Assembly: GCA_003952965.2 (NCBI GenBank)
Contig: RXIC02000101.1
Span: forward strand, 52,201-116,200
Origin: Morella rubra
Taxonomy: Eukaryota > Streptophyta > Magnoliopsida > Fagales > Myricaceae
Length of the DNA: 64,000 bases
Direction: 5' to 3'
Shown here: positions 10,076-22,704 of the stretch, piece by piece
Layout: each line of letters begins with the position of its first letter
How positions within the stretch are numbered: position 1 is the first letter of the stretch
Program-made: the position numbers and the translations under genes
The notes under the pieces: model-generated
What the model was told of the DNA's origin: nothing
Database searches by the model: none
Seen by the model: only the letters and a program-made list of their open reading frames with translations

Positions 10076-12717
10076 TTGAACAAATCCTTCTGAATGACAT
10101 AACCAGAACTTCTCAAACTAAAAGGGTAGCAAGTTCGTGAGCTGTTCGGATTCTGCGGCAGAAGGGTTAAACCATTATCCACTTTTTCCTGAAACTAACC
10201 ATGCTCTGTTCAGCGTCAAAATGTATCAGCAGACTGAGAAATTCCTGGACCGTTCCGCCTTTGCTTCATCCCCGCATATTTTTTCTTCTCAAAAACAGAG
10301 AAAAGAAGTAGAAACTGGCAATAGAAGTAAATGCAACTTTGCCTTATGGCATAGAAACTCACTCTTTTTCTTTTTCTTGTTTGTTTTACCTTTCCTCTTA
10401 TTCTGTACATCAAGTAATTCCCATGAGATCAGGTGCTCTGAATTTTTAGCTGAGATGCTTTATACAGAAAAACCAAATACAATCCAAAACTTTTTTTTTT
10501 TTTTTTATAAATCAAATCCAAAAAACTTTAAAATGTCGAAAATAAAGAAGATCTAAAACTATAGTACACAAAAATCGGAACTTGTAACAGATGAAATTTG
10601 GCCGCATGCCAAAAGCTTCTGAAAAGTAGTACGAATTTGTTACTTCAAAAGCACCACCCCCCCCCCTTTTTTTTTTTTTTTTCTTCTGTCTCTGTCTCTG
10701 TCTCTTTCTTTCTGTTTTGGGCTTAGAATGCTCTGCTGGATTAGAGATGCTGATTCTGGATCCCATAGCCCACAACTTCTCTCGAGAGCGTCTATACATT
10801 CTCAAGGGGTTTTTAATATCCTGGATTTGTTGTATTAAGATTGTAATTATCTTGATTTATAACAAAAATATATTCTAGCTTAACGTAAACAGCACAGTAA
10901 AATTCAAGGGGTTTGCTTATAGGCCCATTAGGTGAGTCTACTCGACCTGTCGGGTTGAATTTCTCGTTCTTATGAAAAAAAAAAAATCAAGATGTTTAAA
11001 AGGGTAAGAGAAGATCTTGATAATTCACCCAAAAAATAAAGGTAGAAGATCTTGATTCAGATCCTCCAGATTTTGCGATACTTAAAGCTTAAATTTGAAA
11101 CTGGTGACCAAAGAAAAAAGGTAGTATTCAGACGGTAAAGGAAAGGTTGATAAGAGCTGTAACTGTTGATTTAGCATAATCAAACTTATTTGGTTTGAAA
11201 TTTTATAAGATTATGATCTGGTCTCTGTCATCTAGCATTACACGTCTAATAAAGATAATTTTTCCACTGCACTGGCCTCTCTAAGATTGAGTACACTTTA
11301 GGTGTGTTCAGTGTTCTCTACATTTGGGCCTGTCGTGTATCGGATATCCTTCCTTATTTAAAAAATAATAAGAATGGTTATCTTAATGAGTAGATCCGTT
11401 ATGAGATAAATATTAAATTTTTGTGCTTGTTAACCAATGTTAGTGTGTATTCACATGTATTGTTCTACAAAACCCCAGATCAAATCCTAGTATTTCACCT
11501 CGCTTGTATTGTATAATTATTGTTATATCATATTCTAGTACTGTTCAAATTTGGTTTGAGATCAAGTTTCTACTACCTCGCTCTCTAACCTCTCAGGCAA
11601 TCGGGGTGGGGAGTTTGCAACCCGACCCTGAAAAAAGTTAAAATCATCTAGGGTCAGATCGGGTTATAAGATAAAGCACTTACATGTGAATAAAACGATG
11701 CCATTTTGTTAAGGCATAAGGAAAAAAAATAAAATAAAAAAATTATGTTAGAAACTCGAACCCGAGACCCGAAACTGAACGGTTCGGGTTGAGTAGGGTC
11801 AGTTGTAGATCAGGAGGTCGGATGGGCAGGCTTTCGCCCCACTCCTATCATATTTCTAAAATAAAATCTTGTATTTATAATGTCTTTTTTATCCCTAAAA
11901 TCATATAGCCTTTACTTTGATTGTCTTTGCACAGTCTCTGAGGTGATAATTCTTATTACTGTCACCGTAGTGCTTATACTAGAGACCATTATGAACTAAG
12001 ATTTGCCTTTAAAATCTATATGTTTTCTCTGTTTTCTTTTCCCTTTGGCAGGCAGTATGATCATACACTCAATAAGTACCACTATTTTTGGAGAAGGAAA
12101 TCTTTCTTCTTGTTTGTGGTTTTAACTCTGTGCTTGTTGGTTAAGGCTGTCTGTCTGCTATATGCAAACCGAAATTGAAGGTAATGGTAATTCTCTCGTG
12201 TCTTTAAGTGGATGGTTTTTGTATCGTCAAGTTTTTTATAAGACCCCATAATGGTACCAATCTAGTTAAGCATTTGCTAATTTAGATATCCACCCTTGCC
12301 TTATAAAAAAAAAAAAAAAAAAACAGACAGAAAGAAGGAATTTCAGGCACAAAACGAGGAGCAAAGGGGATTAATCATACCTGTATTTGATGGGAGTAAG
12401 AGTAACTTCCAACGTGTGTAGCTGAAAGGGAATGCGCGCACTGGCCGAAAGCAGCGGCAGACAATGAAGACAAAGATAAAGTGCTGTATTTACGGTTGGA
12501 CAAAGATATGTAACAGTGACTAGTTACTAGAAAAAAGCCCATGAAAAAGCTTCCTTCCTCGCTCAGAGACGAAGGAATAACACAGAAAGGACAGTAGACA
12601 CCATAGTCGCGACTCGCATACAGTGTCTAAAGAAGTGGGCTGTCCAAATTCTCTCACCGAATACTAGCAGCTCTCTAATCTATATCACCGGATTGAACAA
12701 AAAGGTTAAAACTTTTT
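10076..12717. other. Intergenic region between DUF1191 and RING genes
   Basis: Promoter space for the RING gene on the right and upstream sequence of DUF1191 on the left. Contains low-complexity A/T and C/T runs (10492-10506, 10652-10720, 12305-12323) and a GGGTCGGGTT-rich transposon relic near 11600-11850. No gene recognised. Confidence 0.45.
11600..11855. mobile_element. Degenerate TIR-element relic with CGGGTT-type repeats
   Basis: The left edge (CGGGGTGGGGAGTTTGCAAC) and the right edge read on the opposite strand (TAGGAGTGGGGCGAAAGCC) are imperfect inverted repeats. The interior has ACCCGA/TCGGGT repeats typical of subterminal regions of plant hAT-like elements. No target-site duplication could be recognised, so the class is tentative. 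Confidence 0.4.
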
Positions 12718-15700
12718 ATGCGTATGGCGACATCCGTGACTGCCACCGATTCTTCTATTTCTTCGTCGTCTTCATCTTCTTCTACTGGGGATAGTAGTCG
12801 TAGTAGCATTAGTAGTAATTCTCGAAGACCCGGAATTCAAGTGGCAGCTTCCAATTTCATACAGGGGCGACTGAGTGCCCTGTTCGAGTATTCGGGCTTT
12901 GAACTTGGTGGAGGAGGAAGAGGGGGTAGGTCCAGTTCCCAGGAGACAGACTACCTGCATGTCGGTAATAGCAACAACGAAACTTCCCCAATAAGCAGTC
13001 ACGGGGATGAGGAGGAAGAAGAGGCGGTCTCCATCACGATCGTTGGGGCGGCAGAGGCAGAGCACGACAATTTGGCTGCTCATCACCACGTTCCTGCAAA
13101 TCCAGCAAATGTATCGCTGCCGGATCTCACTAATTCTGGAGGCACCACCAGCACCAGCAGTTACGATTTTCAGTACTTGGCAAGCTGGGCTGAGCAGGTT
13201 CTCCCGTTCTCTTTGCTTCTTTTGCTCGTGTTCATTCGTCAGCATCTACAAGGTATTTCTCTTCTCCTCCGACTTTTATTTTCATTTCCCCTTTTCCCTC
13301 CTTATGTCCTCTGTTCTTCTTCTCCCATAATGCTATTGTACTCCCCGTACTCTCAAGAGTCTCAGACGATTAACAAATTAGAAACATACGGGATATATAT
13401 ATAAGCCCCGGTACTGGAAATCTAAAAGCTGGGGATTAATCTCCTATGGACTTCAGGTCTTTCTGTCACTCTTTGGATTGCTACGGTCATGTTCAAATCA
13501 AATGATATTGTACGAAAGCAAACCGCTCTTAAGGTTCTATTTTCTGCCTCCAGTAGGCGCCCATTGCATTCAATTCATTTGACTTCATTGCATTCCTTGT
13601 TGGTCTTTTTAAGCATCTGAATTGCTGATCCTACAGGAGGAGAGGAGAACCCCTGTTATCCTCAGTATTTCACTGGTGTTTATGCTTCATATCTTTTGTT
13701 TTTACTGGTGGAATCCAAGTAAAGACCTACTGTACCCGTTCGTATTAATTCCTCCCAAAACCATACCTCCTTTCTGGCATGCTGTATCAACCATCATGGT
13801 AAACGGTAAGAACTCCAACTTAGCCTCTTATTGTTGCTGTCTAAATAATTTGGGCCCACATGGACTTATGTTTCATCAGAACATGATTTTGAATGGATTC
13901 CAATTTGTTAATCTTCCACTCAGTTGTTTGTTTTCATCATAACATGATTTTAAACGGGCCACATAAGAAGGAACTTAATTCCACGATGGTAATTTGAAGA
14001 TTCAAGATCTGAAAATACTCCCAAATATGCTCTACTATGCTCGTCTTCCTTGCACTGTGGACATAAAATCTCATATCCTAACAGACCTTGATATGCTTGT
14101 TATATGTAATACGAGGTTGTAGGTATAGACCTTTTCTTGTCAACTAGTTATGTAGTACTCTTTGACACTTTCTTCAAGAATGGTGGCCAAATATCCTAAA
14201 CACATTCTCCATAAGCATCAAACAATTAATTTATGCATGTTGTTCCAAGAATGAACTCAATAATCTCTGTCCTTTTAGACATTATGGTGCGGCAGGCAGC
14301 AATGGCCTTAAAATGTATGCTTTTGATCCACTTCAAGAATAGCAGAGGCCGGGATTACCACAAACAGGTTGCTCATCTCACAGCTAGTCTGAGCTCTACA
14401 TGTACTTGTTTCCCAATTTCCTTCTTTTGATGTATCAAATCGCATACTATTCAAGGCTCTGTTTACGCAGGGTCAAATTCTAACACTTGTCGAGTATCTC
14501 TTGCTTCTCTACCGTGCCTTGTTGCCTACTCCAGTTTGGTATCGGTTCTTTCTAAATAAAGAATATGGAAGCCTTTTTTCTTCAATAACAACAGGGTTAT
14601 ATTTGACCTTCAAGCTTACATCAATTGTAGAGAAGGTAGGATTTTCTCCCAATACTCCATGCATGTGAATTTTCATGCTTTCTTCTCGTTTGTTGACTAC
14701 ACATTAAAAGCAGAGCAATTTCTCTTAGTATTATTCTTATATTTTTACTTTTTGATATGGATTCAAGGTCCAATCGTTATTTGCTGCATTGAGGGCCTTG
14801 TCACATAAGGAGGTGTATTACGGATCTTATGCCACATCTGAACAGGTCCGTTGGTCTTGTATGAGGTTAACTATTCCTAACTGTTGTCTCTTCCTCTCTC
14901 TCTTCCTCCCCCCCCCCAAGCTTGTTGGATATAGATTATTCCAATAGCCATAGCAACTGAAGTGGTCCTTTTTTAGTTATTCTTGCTCAGATCAGCAAAC
15001 CTTCTTGGACATCCACTCATCTTGTCACCTACCCTAATTGTAAGAATAGTACCAACAGTTGGTGCTAATATCAGCTTTTTAGATTCAAAGGGATCATCGC
15101 AAAGTTGGAGTATTATTTTTAGTCAATTATCAATCCTTTATTTTTAAGCATGGGAACAGCTGGCATATGGTGAAAGAGGAAAGTGAAATAAGGGTCCTGG
15201 ATTATCAATTTTTAGTTCTTTTGTGTTGTTCGTTCTTGAAATGACTCGATGTGCTTAAATGAATGAACAGGGTAAGATGGTGTGCAGATCACCAACGTAG
15301 TCTCCCCCACAAAATGATTAGAGTATAACCAAATGCATTATGAATCAAATCGCCTCTCTATGCTTTTGTGTGTCTTTGGTTTGATATAGCCTATAATATA
15401 TGATGACCACCATGAACGGAGCCCTGGTGCCGATCATTTTCTAATGTTTCGTTGGTTTGCTTCATATGAACTATCAATGCGTCCTAAGTTGTCACTAAAT
15501 CAAACTGCAGGTCAATTCAGCAGGGGATCTGTGTGCTATCTGCCAGGAGAAGATGCATGCTCCTATTTTGCTTCGCTGTAAACATATATTCTGTGAAGAA
15601 TGTGTATCAGAATGGTCATATCTTTCAACTCCAGTCTCTATTCTGATAACTACAGTGTTGTTACTCTACTTCTATGTGGTATAGCTGTTAGATTGGTTTT

Positions 15701-16452
15701 TAGATGTTAATTTAGAGAAAGGATTCTGTGCAAAGCCATGCACAGTGACAGTTGTGATTTAAAGAAATAAATCCAACGTTTTAACGCTGACCACGTCATT
15801 TTGTCTCCTCATCTCATTAAATGACGTGGCTAGTCTTGGAACGTTGGATTTGTTTCTTTAAATCACAGCCATCCTTTTGAATTGCTTTGCACAATTTGTC
15901 TTGCGTTGAATCCGTCCTCGTTAATTTTACTGTTCTTCACCTTGATTGAATGTAATATCTTAGGCGTGCCCTCGACACTAGTATACGATAAAAAACCTCC
16001 ACATGTAATTTGAGTGTTATATTGCATTTCAATTGCATTTTTATTTTTTTTGTTGTCGGGGGTGGGGGAAGGTGGGTTGAGTTTGATCTTTTATATCTCT
16101 ATTTGCCAACTGATTTCACTTTTTCTGTACATAAATGTGCTAATACGAGACACATGTTGAACTATAGGGAGTTATTTGTGGTGTTATAAACCTTGAAAAT
16201 GAGGATATAGTGCTGGCAATCTCAGCATCAAGGCTGTTCAATGTTTTAGTTCAATGTCTTCTGTTTGAAGGATTTATATAAGATTGGTTTTAGGTGCAGG
16301 TTTTGGCTGCTTTCTCATGGCTAGCTCAACTGTACCGTGCTTTCAGGTTTGAGCGAGAAAGAACATGCCCACTGTGCCGTGCCTTGGTTAAAACAGCCGA
16401 TATCAAAACTTACAGTGATGGGTCAACTAGTTTGTCTTTCCAGCTGTTTTAA
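12718..16452 (+). CDS. RNFT-like multi-pass membrane RING-type E3 ubiquitin ligase
   Basis: Predicted 440-aa protein resembling RING finger and transmembrane domain (RNFT) proteins. Exons: 12718-13252, 13457-13533, 13637-13805, 14279-14367, 14471-14635, 14768-14845, 15511-15614, 16347-16452; all phases fit. The N-terminal 165 residues are Ser/Asn-rich with an acidic patch (DEEEEEAV), likely disordered and cytosolic. Residues about 170-360 contain several hydrophobic helices and conserved RNFT segments ([41 protein letters not shown]). The RING domain is C-terminal (C379-C416): C-x2-C-x11-C-x-H-x2-C-x2-C-x10-C-x2-C, a canonical C3HC4 with all zinc ligands. Met1 or Met3 (12724) could start. A ligase anchored in the ER or another endomembrane is inferred from family architecture. 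Intron 7 carries a MITE. Confidence 0.93.
15714..15919. mobile_element. 206-bp inverted-repeat MITE in intron 7 of the RING gene
   Basis: Two long imperfect inverted arms, sharing GTGATTTAAAGAAA, AAATCCAACGTT and CCACGTCATTT in opposite orientation, meet near 15815. The element is flanked by a perfect direct repeat GTTAATTT (15706-15713 and 15920-15927). The ends carry GGATTC-type termini. Long arms and a target repeat of 8 bp (possibly part of 9) suggest a Mutator-like or hAT-like MITE. No coding capacity. Confidence 0.8.
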
Positions 16453-17162
16453 GAGATTCCTAGCTGAACAAGAAACCAGAACCGCTGCCGAATCAGAAGA
16501 TCATTTTGCCGACTATGTTCTTCAAGCGCTGCAGTGACATACGAACACCCACTACCGCCGACACCCAAGAAGAGCGGAAGGAGAGGAGGAAACGCATGTT
16601 AACACTGCTTCATGAGGTGGATTTAAAACCCCATGGCCGTCAATTATGTATGTATCGTCTACAGGGCATATTAAGAGAGAGAACCAGTGAACCATTTCTT
16701 TCCATTGAAATAATCATTATGCATGCATATCTCTCCACTCGAACATACAGTTTCAAAAATTCATATACCTATCATAAAACTTTGGAAACTGTCTGGAACC
16801 ATCTCTTGCTGGAACTGCGGTCACGACTCAAATTGGAAAACCAAAAAGCTTAGAAATACACTACGAAAGAGATTTTAAATTACATCCTGTAGAAGCCTAG
16901 AAATAGGGAAGATTGATCCCAAAAACACGCTACTAGCGACAGTAAAAATAACAAAGACAAACAAAAACAATTGTGTTGTCTGGTTACATTTCAGCTCTTT
17001 GGCAAAAACAAAGGATATAGGACATCTCCAATCAAATAGAGGCAGTTGTAATGTCTATATATTATATATTTTCGCATGGTGATTGGATTGTAAGAGCCAT
17101 TTTGGGCAGCAATTGATGAAATCCTATCAGCTCCAGGGGGTTCCAGGGGATTTTGTCTTCGA
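16453..17162. other. Convergent 3' ends of the RING and coiled-coil genes
   Basis: Region of 710 bp holding the 3' UTRs of two convergent genes. A small frame at 16506-16853 overlaps the end of the RING gene and resembles no known protein. Confidence 0.4.
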
Positions 17163-20100
17163 TCACCTGCGAACAGCCCCTGAAGGAAGTGAAGACGGTG
17201 GCTGTGGCGATGGGGATGACGAAACAGAGTTCAGATTTGAGCCTGGAGGAACCATGATTGGATAGACTTCAGTGACCTCTTCCGTGCCCTCGTCCAAGTA
17301 TACAACATCCTGCATTCTTAGCTGGTGGTATTCAACAACCTCCCTCAAAAAGCGATTTTCACGTGCATAGACTGAGTTTTCATGGGCCAACCTGGCCTTC
17401 TCAGCCAAAAGTGTTTCAAGTTGAAGTCGAATCTGTCATAGAAGCATTGGCATCAGAATTGAGCAACAAATGTGACATAATAGGAATACTTCAACACAAC
17501 CATCGCTAACTAAAAATGGAAGTTTGCAGATCAAATCATGAGTTGCTTGAGTAATCAAGTCCAACAATTGAGTTCATGACTTTGAAGCAATGTAACCCAA
17601 AAAAACACAACCAAATTGGTTTGATATCAGGCAATCAAGAAAGCTGTAAGCAAATATACTAACCACAGGAAAATGAATGCAAGAATTTTCGCTTGAGAAA
17701 TGCAAAAACCCACTGGTTTATCTCTCCGTAAAAAGAAACAACCCAAAAGTGCATCTATGAGCCATCTCTCGAACTGCAATCAACTCCTTCCTTTTTCTTT
17801 CTCAATGAATGGGTTTCGACATTTCCATGAACCATCATGGATAGACACTTTATTTTCTCATTTTGGACAAGAAAAGGAGATGATCACATGCTTATCATAG
17901 GCTTTAGAAATACCGCCTAAAGATTCCGGATAACCCTCCTTATCATATGAATTTCCAGGTATGAATTTTCAGAAGTATACAATATCATTATAGTATTCAG
18001 GAAGACAATTGTTAACTTAAATTTGTGATATCCATTGTTTGAGAAAATAAAGAAATCTAAAAGTATAATTTGTCACCAAACCTTAAAGAAATAATGACAA
18101 AACAACACTAAATAACTTCTGGGGTTCCATAAAAGCTGGAACAAAGCAGTCCTCAGATATTTGATCTTGTTTCGTTGAAGTCAAAATAGTGGTTTTGGGT
18201 TTTGAACGTTACCAGTCAACTTCCAGAGTGATGGTACTGTTAGGAATGGACAAGCAACTTTACTAACCAACCCCTGTCAGTGGTTCTTTCAAAAGATGAT
18301 TCCAAGAGGAAGTTGTGAATTATTTTTCCAAAGAAAACAAAGGTAAACGCAAGAGAAAATAGTTGCAGATCATCATCTTCAAGATTGGAACAAGAAATAT
18401 AAGTAAAAAGAAAAATCTAAAATAGCAAAAGTGTATACCATATCATCATCTTCTGGATTGCCTCCGCTTTCACGATTCTCCCGTAGAATTTTATTTTCCT
18501 CCTCCAACTGAGCACATCGCTCCTTTGCAAAAGCCAGATCTGCTTTGACAGTCTTCAACTCCCGAAGAAGAAGCTTTGCTTTCGCAGCCATTGCCATTGC
18601 AACCTGTACAGAAACCTAAAAGTCAAATTACAAACCTCATCTTCAAAGCTCAAAACGATTAGGACCCCCCTGACATTCTGGAAACAATTTCAAATCCCAA
18701 ACCCCTATCACCCCTTCTTTCTTTCTCCTTATCAATCATTATTTAAGTTACAGAAACTTACGTAAGAGACTCAGGGGAGTGAAGGAAGCATATAAATAAA
18801 TTCAGCAGCAAAGATCATCTAGTTTTAGAATCCTTATAAACTTTCTGCTCACAGGAAGCACTGATTACTTCTATGTAAAAGGGTAAACAAATACAGGAAA
18901 CATATACAGCATAGAGAGGGATTGCGCATGTTAATAGAAGAAATCCACTCAGTCATTTTCTACAGAAAATCCAATAATGTAGTTGCTTCTAGTCTAGAAA
19001 TCACCGCACAAATAACAGCAACTCGTAAACACAGATTTTTATTATATGAACCAGTGATAACAAAGTTGCCACCTTACGTCGCGAGATGCCTTCAGCTGAA
19101 GTTCTTGGTCAGTTTGCATTTGTGGTTGTTGCCTACTAGAAAGATTTGGTGTCTCATTCTGAACTTCAGAACCACTGGGCTTTTTCCTGATATGCTTACG
19201 AGTTTCTTGAAGGATCTCTGCAGTCCGGCTCTCCATGATAGTAATACCCCCCTGATAAATTGAACTAGCATTTATTAACCTAAACCCTAACAGTTCGGCA
19301 GATTAAAGAGAGGTTTATAAGTAGAAATTAGACGTTCATGCAGAGAGATATAACATAGAGATCATGTGAATGCTTCAGAAGGACAAAAAAAAAGCAGGAA
19401 AAACGTCACAATTACTGTGACCAGTGTAAGCAAGATATGAACCATTGAAAATCATGAATAGAATTTGGAGAGAAGTTTCCAAGGAAGCTAACCTCAACGG
19501 CATTACCAATATAATTAAGAGAGGATGCAATGGCACCCAACCCCTTCTGTAGTGCAGGACTTTCCATTTTGGGACGTCTCTCATCTGAGTGATCTGAATT
19601 TTGGTACTGCAAATAGGACCCACATATACAAACACCATCACATATTACAAAGTCAGTCGACATACGGGGATATGACCACAAATTGGCGAACCCCATGGAC
19701 TACAAACAACGTTTTGAGAGACTGCAGTTTACATGATAAAATGGCGGTTATAAATATCACCCCAAATAGTAAACTTTTGTAAGTTGCCCACCTCATTCAA
19801 GTTAGAAAAAGTATATACGTTAGCATTCTTTTTGAACTCTTCATTACAATATCACGTTCCATGAACAAACTGGAGCTCTCACCTTGCCCATAGTTGCTGT
19901 ACTAGGCATGTGCGGCCGTGTACTGTCAGGTGAGAGAATTTGTTGGGGTACACTATCATCGTCCAGAATCGCTTTAGCTTTTCTAGCCAGAACACCCCAA
20001 AATCCATGTTTGGATTCGTCCGGACTTTTCATCGATGTATACTCATAGGGCTTCGAAGCCTGCATTGGCGATAAGAAAAACCATCAATTTGCATGGAAAA

Positions 20101-20619
20101 AATCTCCATTACTTACAGGGAAACTCGACCGTATACAAGAGATCCATGACTAATCCAAATAGTCCTCAAAATACAATGTTTCCCGATTACTCAGTGATTG
20201 TAAACGCAACTACAAATACAATGTTTACCGAACAATTTAGCACCTAGAAACAAAATAAATCACGGAAAAATCTTATGCCGTTCCGTTCAAACAAGTTAGC
20301 ACGATCAGAAACGTAGGCAGAGAAAATGAAAAAAACAAACCTGAAGGGAGGCGGAGGGAGAAGAAGATGTGGGCGTCGGCTTGGGAGAGCGGGAAGAGTG
20401 GCCGTAAGCAGAGGAGAGAGAGGAGTCGCGATGAGCGGAAGATGCTCTTATGGCCTTGGCGGCGAGCGACGAGGAGTCGGGGTGAGACTGAGGCTGAGGA
20501 TTGTAAATGCCCCGCTTTGCTACTTCTCCTCCTCCTCCTTCTCCATCATCCTCGTCCTCATCCGCTAAAATGGCAAAAGGCCTCGACGTCACTCCTTGCT
20601 GCCTCCTTCTATACGCCAT
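17163..20619 (-). CDS. Plant coiled-coil protein of unknown function
   Basis: Predicted 392-aa protein. Exons in transcription order: 20619-20341, 20059-19883, 19606-19493, 19251-19078, 18603-18439, 17432-17163; all junctions are phase 0 with GT-AG introns. The N-terminal 90 residues are low complexity (acidic, Gly and Ser rich; starts MAYRRRQQG). A conserved-looking block [17 protein letters not shown] lies in exon 2 (about residues 113-129). Exons 4-6 form a long coiled coil (about 235-345) with heptads in [29 protein letters not shown] and [17 protein letters not shown]. The last 40 residues are Ser/Pro rich. No catalytic domain is visible; scaffold or cytoskeletal-adaptor roles are possible but unproven. 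The start codon was chosen because upstream codons in frame lie in the presumed 5' UTR. Confidence 0.88.
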
Positions 20620-22310
20620 TCTGGTTATTCGATTTAGCTCCCAAAACCCCCGCCCCTCTGCCCTGCTTTCGCCGCTTCGCTTCTTCTCTACGCGCAAAAC
20701 TCAATCGCCGATAATTTCAGATTCGATAGACAAAAATGTGAACTTGATAGAGAGACGGCCTCGGGAATAAATTCTCTTTGCTCGGATTTCCTCTCCCCGT
20801 CCTCCTCCTTCCTCCTCCTATCCCCTTTGCTGCTCTCTGCGTCTCTCTATCAGCGGGATAGTCAACGACGACGTATGAAGTTCCCTAGTCCTTTCCGCTT
20901 CGATTCTGACTCGGGATCCGTTTCACCCAATAATAATAATCGGAGCTTAGCGAGTTGGTTTTTGGCCTGGTCGGTGACTCGGTGCCTACTACTTGGGGCA
21001 TATTAATACGTGGATTTTCCATTTGACCATTGGGCCCAAAGGCCCATAACTCTAGAAAGACAATGAGGTTTTATGAGATTCGAAGTTCTATTTGGGCTTT
21101 TTAGCCCATTTCTCACTTCTGCCAGGCCACTTATGAAAAAAGCCCGACGGTTGCCATATCTGAAACCCAAGACAAAAGGATTTTACCGTTATCTTTTTCT
21201 TTTTTCGTAACAAGAGTATTTGACATTAATATGCTCTTACTAATCATGTGTGGTAGGAGGACATATAATATATTAATGAGGAATTAGCTGAACCCATCTA
21301 GAAGGATAAGCTTCGGATATCCTCGAACAAAAAAAAAAGAAAAAAAAATGATATTGCTTATTGGATCAAGACTCCAGAACTTTGTTAAGAGTATATTCTG
21401 CGTGTAAAACAAAAGGATATTCGGTTTAGGTTATAATTCTTTTAGCAACCATGCACATGATGTACCAAATGTCTACAAAAATTAACTGTTTAGTTCAATC
21501 CTTTTAAGATTTTAATTTTTTTACCCTTTTATTTTGTTGTAAAAGAGGTAAGTGAACCAGACTATAAGTTAGGGGTTTTGCACTAGACTTAATGCGGGCA
21601 AATTTATCTTTTATTGTGAGAAGAAAATCAGGTTCCATTCACGTGAGACAAAAACCCTTCAACATACCGACTTCAGTAAGATGGAAAATAAAATCGCAAC
21701 AAGAAACATAGTCTGGAGATGAGTTATAACGCGTTAAAATTTATTGGGGGTGTTCGAGAATTGAGTGGTAGTTTGAGAGAGTAAATTATAGTTTACTCGA
21801 GTTTTTATTCTCGAGTCTAATCATGGTAAAGAGTTCATTCCCGTAATGTCATGAACCGGTGGGGATGTCAGAAACATAGATTAAACCCATCTAGTTAACA
21901 ATAATAATTCAGCAGGCCCAATATAATTAGCTCGGCAATAATAATCTTTACTACAAGAGGAACTCGTTAACAATAATAATTCAGCAGGCCCAATATCAGA
22001 ATCTTAATGAAGGGTCTATGTATTGGGAGAAAAAAAAACACTTCTACTTGACCTTTGAGCTAGCTCCCTGTTACCAAAGAGTAGAAATTAAGGAGACTAA
22101 TTCAAAACTATACTAAACAAGCTTAATTTTCATCAGATTTTACAGCTTCACTAATACAAGGCTAATTCATATCTAAATTATACTAAACAAACAATGCGTG
22201 GTATATATAATTAAGCAATTTATGACCCTAAATCAAATACATGTATAAGTAAAGCTGGTTTTTTCTCCCTAAAAAAAAAACTTAGAAGATTGAATGAGTA
22301 TTTAATTATA
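20620..22310. other. Promoter region of the coiled-coil gene and intergenic sequence
   Basis: Pyrimidine-rich 5' UTR/promoter sequence to about 20950, then AT-rich intergenic DNA. A 31-bp direct repeat pair is at 21894-21924 and 21966-21996. No gene recognised. Confidence 0.45.
21894..21996. repeat. Exact 31-bp direct repeat pair
   Basis: The segment beginning GTTAACAATAATAATTCAGC occurs at 21894-21924 and again at 21966-21996 without mismatch, separated by 41 bp. Confidence 0.85.
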
Positions 22311-22704
22311 GGATTAAATACACTTTGCCTCCTTTATCTTTGGGGTCATTTACATTTTGCACCCCGATGTATTATTTTTGACACATTGGACCTCTTAACT
22401 TATACATTTTTTCACTTTGGACCCCGCACCCAAATTGCCGTTAATTTAGACGGATTCCGTCAAAATTTTTACACATTGCCCCCTTATCTTTTGGCGTATG
22501 TACACTTTGCATCCCGATGTTTGGGCGTATGTACACATTGCATCCTACGTTTTGACGGAATCCGTCTAAATTAACGGGCAATTTGGGTGCGGGGTCCAAA
22601 GTGAAAAAATGTGTAAGTTAAGGGGTCCAATGTGTCAAAAATAATACATTGGGGTGCAAAGTGTAAATGACCCAAAGATAAGGGGGGCAAAGTGTATTTA
22701 ACCC
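22311..22704. mobile_element. 394-bp fold-back (Mutator-like) MITE
   Basis: Almost the whole element is an inverted repeat with arms of roughly 195 bp meeting near 22505. Ends are GGATTAAATACACTTTGCC on the left and GGGTTAAATACACTTTGCC reading inward from the right. It is flanked by a perfect 9-bp direct repeat TTAATTATA (22302-22310 and 22705-22713). The 9-bp target duplication plus long terminal inverted repeats point to Mutator superfamily transposition. Arms consist of repeating TTTGCACCCC/GACACATTGGACC-type phrases. Confidence 0.9.

Noticed and set aside
20305..20770. Overlapping frames on both strands at the coiled-coil gene start
   Set aside because: The plus-strand frames are shadows of GC-rich exon 1 and its 5' UTR; the minus-strand gene has consistent phases through six exons.
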